A DNA stretch of 64,000 nt, taken from NCBI GenBank assembly GCA_024275015.1, contig JAJRZW010000064.1, forward strand, positions 30,814 through 94,813. Direction: 5' to 3'. The stretch is from Deltaproteobacteria bacterium (GTDB lineage Bacteria; Desulfobacterota; Desulfobulbia; Desulfobulbales; JAJRZW01). Position numbers and translations under genes: made by a program. Numbering within the stretch: position 1 is the stretch's first letter; every line of letters starts with the position of its first letter. Below the pieces are notes generated by a model that was given only the letters and a program-made list of their open reading frames with translations, ran no database searches and had not been told where the DNA came from. Positions 60,867-64,000 of the stretch are shown piece by piece.

Positions 60867-62705
60867 ATGAGAAGGAAGGGGGCGGCCTTTCTGATGGCGT
60901 TTTTTCTGTTGACGACGGCGTTTCCGGCCCGGGCCGCGGATGATATGTGCGGAATCGCCGTCGAGGCGCTCAAGCGGGGGACGGCGGCCTTTGCCGACGA
61001 CCGGGCCGCCGGGCTGAAACTGTTTATCAAGGCGCGGCAGCTCTGCCCGGATGATCCGCTCTACGCCTATAACCTCGGGGTGGCCTATTACCGGTACGGC
61101 CGCGCGGACGAGGCCGCAAAATATCTCGGCCAGGCGGTGACCGCCAACGGTTCCCGTCCCCGCTGGCGCAATAATTACGCCGCCGCCCTGCTCGACAGCG
61201 GCCGGGCCGGGGACGCCCTGAAACAGGCGGAGGCGGCCGCGGCCGCGGACGGGGCCAATCCGGAGATAGCCGATACCCTGGCCCGTAGCCGGGCCGCTGC
61301 CGGGAAAACGGTTTCCGCCCTCAAGGGCCTGCGTGAATTCGCCGCGAAGCATAAGTGGAACCGGCGTCTTGAAAAACGTTACGCGGTCATCCTCGACCGG
61401 GCCATGAGCCATGCCCTTGAGATGGTGAAACAGGGCGGTGTTGACCGTGGCCTTGCCGCCCTTTCCCGGCTCGATTTCGACCCCAAGGCGGTCAGGGCCC
61501 GGATCATGGTCATGGCCGCCGGCGGCCGCGCCTCCGAGGCCCTGGCCGTCGCCGCCCTGGCCCGTAAGCGTTTCAGCGATGATCCCGGCATAAAAGAGGC
61601 CTTTGATGACGCGGCCGGGCGGGTGGCCGCCTCCCTCTACCGCCGCTTCAGGCAGGGCGACGCCAAAAAGGCCGTTGCCACCGCCAGGGAACTGGCGGGC
61701 AAGTACCCGGATGCCGAACCCCTCCGCACCGCCTCCAACAAACTTCTCGACGCCCTTCTTTCCGATACCGCATCCATCGAGGTTCCGGCGGCGGTGGCCC
61801 GGGCCGACACCGACGCCGGAACCACCGGCCGGGCCGACAGCCTGCTGGCCGCCCTGGCCGCGCCCTCTGTTGCCGTGGCCGATGTCGATCTCAAGATTGA
61901 CGTGGAAGAAAACATCCCCAGGGGGGAAAAGGCGGGGCCTTACGACGTGGCGGTGGTCATCGGCAACCGCAGGTACAGGGCGGCGGGCGTGCCGCCGGTG
62001 GATTACGCCGAGCGTGACGCCGCGATCATGCGCAGATACCTGGTGCGCACCATGGGCTTTGATAAAAAGAATATCATCAAGGCCGACAACGCCACCCTCG
62101 GCACTTTCAACCAGATATTCGGCACCGGGTCAAACCCCAGGGGAAGGCTCTACAACTTCGTAAAACCCGGGCAGTCGCGGGTTTTTATCTATTATGTCGG
62201 CCACGGCGCCCCGGACCTCGGCAGCGGGGACGCCTATTTCGTCCCGGTGGAGGCCGACCCCCAGTACCTGTCCACCAGCGGCTACCGCCTGGCCACCTTT
62301 TATAAAAATCTCGACAAACTCCCGGCCAGGGACATCACCGTGGTGCTCGACGCCTGTTTCTCCGGCAACTCGTCCAGGGGGCTGCTCTTCAAGGGGGTAA
62401 GCTCCATCGTCATCAAGCCCAGGGAGGTGCGGGACAAACCGGCAAAGGCGGTGGTGGTGGCCAGCGCCCGGGCCGACCAGGTTTCCACCTGGTACCCGGA
62501 AAAGCGTCATTCCCTGTTCACCTATTATTTTCTCAAAGGATTGCAGGGCAAGGCGGACACTGACCACAACCATGAGATCACCGTGGGCGAGATGGCCGCC
62601 TTTCTCCAGGACAAGGTTCCCTACATGGCCCGCCGCCTGAAAGGGGTCGAGCAGCAGCCCACGGTCTCGGGTTCGCCCGACCGGGTTCTCGCCCGGCTGC
62701 GTTGA
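60867..62705 (+). CDS. Exported caspase-like peptidase (C14/metacaspase) with TPR repeats
   Basis: A 612-residue protein. Signal peptide MRRKGAAFLMAFFLLTTAFPARA; TPR region ~30-300 (YAYNLGVAYYRYGRADEAAKYL, NNYAAALLDSGRAGDALKQ); then a C14 domain from ~355. This starts DVAVVIGNRRYR and has the catalytic His446 in VFIYYVGHGAPD and Cys497 in VVLDACFSGNSSRG; VVVASARADQVSTW and FTYYFLKGLQG follow. Both dyad residues are present, so it should be active. GC at third positions is very high compared with genes left of 57 kb. It overlaps or nearly touches the DUF4384 gene, so both are co-expressed. Confidence 0.92.
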   Translation: MRRKGAAFLMAFFLLTTAFPARAADDMCGIAVEALKRGTAAFADDRAAGLKLFIKARQLCPDDPLYAYNLGVAYYRYGRADEAAKYLGQAVTANGSRPRWRNNYAAALLDSGRAGDALKQAEAAAAADGANPEIADTLARSRAAAGKTVSALKGLREFAAKHKWNRRLEKRYAVILDRAMSHALEMVKQGGVDRGLAALSRLDFDPKAVRARIMVMAAGGRASEALAVAALARKRFSDDPGIKEAFDDAAGRVAASLYRRFRQGDAKKAVATARELAGKYPDAEPLRTASNKLLDALLSDTASIEVPAAVARADTDAGTTGRADSLLAALAAPSVAVADVDLKIDVEENIPRGEKAGPYDVAVVIGNRRYRAAGVPPVDYAERDAAIMRRYLVRTMGFDKKNIIKADNATLGTFNQIFGTGSNPRGRLYNFVKPGQSRVFIYYVGHGAPDLGSGDAYFVPVEADPQYLSTSGYRLATFYKNLDKLPARDITVVLDACFSGNSSRGLLFKGVSSIVIKPREVRDKPAKAVVVASARADQVSTWYPEKRHSLFTYYFLKGLQGKADTDHNHEITVGEMAAFLQDKVPYMARRLKGVEQQPTVSGSPDRVLARLR

Positions 62706-62710
62706 AGAAG

Positions 62711-63754
62711 ATGAAGGTGCGTTTTTTTCTGATATTTACAGCGGCCCTGTTCCTGGCCGGGTGTGCCGGTTCCGCCACGGCGCCGTCCGCGCCGGTGGAT
62801 GACATGGCGGCCGCGGGCGGCAAGGCTGAAAAGAAGCAGGATAAACCCGGCCCCAGGGCCGCCCTCGATGTTCTTGTGGCCGCGGTTCCGCATGGCCATA
62901 CCGTGGCCCTTACCGGGTTCAGGCGTTTGGGAGGCGCGGCGGACACCCTGGCCGCCCAGGTTCGCGGCCGCCTCGAGCCCCTGGTCCTTGCCGCCTGCCG
63001 GGATCGCGGCCTCGAAGTGGTTGACCGGGAAAACCTCGACCTGGTTCTGAACGAGTGGAAACTTGCCCAGAGCGGCATAACCGGCAGCGACATGGGCGCG
63101 GCCGGGCTCCTGGGCGCCAGGGTGGCGATAACCGGCGCGGTGGCCCGCGAGGGGAGACAGGTGCATCTCTTTCTGAAAGCGGTTGACCTGGCCACCGGCA
63201 GGGTCCTCGCGACCGCCGGGGCCTTCCAGCCCGCATCCCTCTATTCCTTCGACCCGGCGCCGCGACAGACGCTTCCCGCCAACATGGGGGTGAGCGCCGA
63301 CGGCCGCGTCACCCTGGCCGCCGACGCGGCCGCCTATTCTTTCGGCGACCATATCCGCTTAAGCTTTTCGGTGCGCGAGCCCGGTTACGTAACCGTGATC
63401 GACGTCAACCCTGAAGGCAAAAAAACAATCCTCTTCCCCAACTCCTACCAGACCGACAACTTCTGCCGCCCGGGCCGCAAGTACCATATCCCGCCGGACG
63501 ACGCCGCCTTTGACCTCGAGGTGACCCCGCCCGCCGGGGTTGACCGGGTGATGGCCCTGCTGTCCGACTCGCCCGGCCTGGCAGCCGCCGCCGCCACCCT
63601 GCCCACCGCCGCCCTTACCCGCGGCATCGTGGTAAGGAGCAGGGCAAGGGCGGTGATAAGGGTGGCGATCAGGCGAAAGCCGCAGGAGCGTCCTCCTGTG
63701 GGAGCGGCCTCCCGGCCGCGAACAGACCGAACAACCATAAATCATAACCCCTGA
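62711..63754 (+). CDS. DUF4384 lipoprotein with CsgG/curli-like N-terminal region
   Basis: About 347 residues. Lipoprotein signal MKVRFFLIFTAALFLAGCAGS (lipobox LAGC). The middle resembles the FlgO/CsgG-type fold: VALTGFRRLGGAADTLAAQV, DRENLDLVLNEWKLAQSGIT, GARVAITGAVAREGRQVHLFLKAVDLATG (in parts). The C-terminal DUF4384 domain has YSFGDHIRLSFSVREPGYVTV, GKKTILFPNSYQTDNF and VMALLSDSP. Its last ~25 residues (RKPQERPPVGAASRPRTDR) come from a REP-like palindrome. A TTG at 62702 overlapping the caspase stop is the other start. DUF4384 proteins often accompany C14 peptidases. Confidence 0.85.
   Translation: MKVRFFLIFTAALFLAGCAGSATAPSAPVDDMAAAGGKAEKKQDKPGPRAALDVLVAAVPHGHTVALTGFRRLGGAADTLAAQVRGRLEPLVLAACRDRGLEVVDRENLDLVLNEWKLAQSGITGSDMGAAGLLGARVAITGAVAREGRQVHLFLKAVDLATGRVLATAGAFQPASLYSFDPAPRQTLPANMGVSADGRVTLAADAAAYSFGDHIRLSFSVREPGYVTVIDVNPEGKKTILFPNSYQTDNFCRPGRKYHIPPDDAAFDLEVTPPAGVDRVMALLSDSPGLAAAAATLPTAALTRGIVVRSRARAVIRVAIRRKPQERPPVGAASRPRTDRTTINHNP
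63697..63721 (+). repeat. REP-like palindrome at the 3' end of the DUF4384 gene
   Basis: TGTGGGAGCGGCCTCCCGGC then CGCGA; the core GCGGCC-TCCC-GGCCGC is a hairpin. It resembles REP sequences of many Proteobacteria and is read as protein here. Confidence 0.65.
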
Positions 63755-63766
63755 ATAAAATCAAAA

Positions 63767-64000
63767 ATGCGAATTTCAAGATTTTTTCTTTCTTTTTCTC
63801 TCTTGTCGGTTTTCCTCTTTCCCGCCCTCACCCTGGCCGGGTTCATCCCCGGTTTCGAGATTCCCGGGGTCTCCTCTGCCGGTGGCGGCGCGGTTTTCGG
63901 CAGCGGCTTCACCGACGAGGTGACCGGCATGGAATTTGTTTTCGTGCCCGGCGGCTGTTTCCAGATGGGCAGCCCTGGTTCGGAAAAGGGCCGCGATGAC
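63767..64000 (+). CDS. Formylglycine-generating-enzyme (SUMF1/FGE)-family exported protein, 3' end cut by window
   Basis: The first 78 codons are inside the window. A signal peptide (RISRFFLSFSLLSVFLFPALTLAG) is followed by a Gly-rich linker and EVTGMEFVFVPGGCFQMGSP, which is the standard start of the FGE-sulfatase domain (GMEFVxVPGGxFxMGS). Such proteins are either sulfatase-maturing, oxygenase-like or simply binding modules; the rest is needed to decide. It lies 12 nt after the DUF4384 gene and belongs to the same block as the caspase-like peptidase. There is only a weak ribosome site. Confidence 0.8.
   Translation, partial: MRISRFFLSFSLLSVFLFPALTLAGFIPGFEIPGVSSAGGGAVFGSGFTDEVTGMEFVFVPGGCFQMGSPGSEKGRDD

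Overview
The window looks like chromosomal DNA of a Gram-negative, anaerobic Desulfobacterota (old Deltaproteobacteria) lineage. This is inferred from gene content: an MSHA-type pilus locus, a Mn-dependent pyrophosphatase, a DUF3786 Fe-S protein, a ferredoxin, a tetrahaem-cytochrome metallophosphatase with a probable selenocysteine, an ftsEX-envC-ctpA cluster, and an LptE lipoprotein that implies an outer membrane. No rRNA, tRNA, CRISPR array, prophage or transposase was seen.

Layout. 1-16000 (minus): one long MSHA/type IV-like pilus operon, read in the order Q-C-D-O-P-pilin-TPR(N)-I-J-K-L-M-E-G. It has a 1522-aa MshQ-like adhesin, five prepilin-like proteins and the whole assembly machine, mostly joined by 4-bp overlaps. 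16000-17000: small repeats around a lone ferredoxin gene. 16968-27259 (minus): a housekeeping run rpsF-rpsR-DUF2232-rplI-dnaB-leuS-lptE-tkt-dus, with copies of one ~150-bp repeat in several of its gene junctions. 27600-35600: mazG, an AP2-like protein, a response regulator plus HAD phosphatase, ppaC, the selenoprotein candidate and rarA. 35700-42200 (minus): FHA protein, Ser/Thr kinase-WD40, PP2C phosphatase, M23 peptidase, bactofilin and DUF3786, suggesting a phospho-signalling and envelope module. 42668-45720 (plus): tandem HDOD-GAF paralogues. 45727-52000: M48 protease, class II aldolase, dGTPase and a ClC channel bracketed by inverted repeats. 52200-56955 (minus): ftsE-ftsX-envC-ctpA. 57180-64000 (plus): a sigma-54-type activator, a large TPR protein, then a GC-rich block of caspase-like peptidase, DUF4384 lipoprotein and a formylglycine-generating-enzyme-like protein that runs off the end.

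Two features stand out. First, the metallophosphatase-cytochrome gene (32704-34305) is interrupted by an in-frame TGA directly followed by a 7-bp hairpin with a GGTCTT loop, starting 18 nt after the TGA, the same spacing as I recall for the E. coli fdhF SECIS element. It reads as a new selenoprotein with a Cys-Gly-Sec motif. Second, three other genes (mshE, dnaB, ctpA) each carry one in-frame TAA or TAG inside otherwise intact coding sequence. In mshE and dnaB the stop sits where the family has Glu. DnaB is essential, so sequence error, readthrough or strain-specific damage must be separated.

At least three families of short non-coding repeats are dispersed between genes: A, ~150 bp, ends TAACAGNCCGTTGAAAAA, about 12 copies or remnants between 16 and 49 kb; B, ends CTCGTAACAA/TTGTTACGAG; C, ~140 bp. 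They sit in operon junctions and in places supply coding sequence: the lptE start region and the dus C-terminus.
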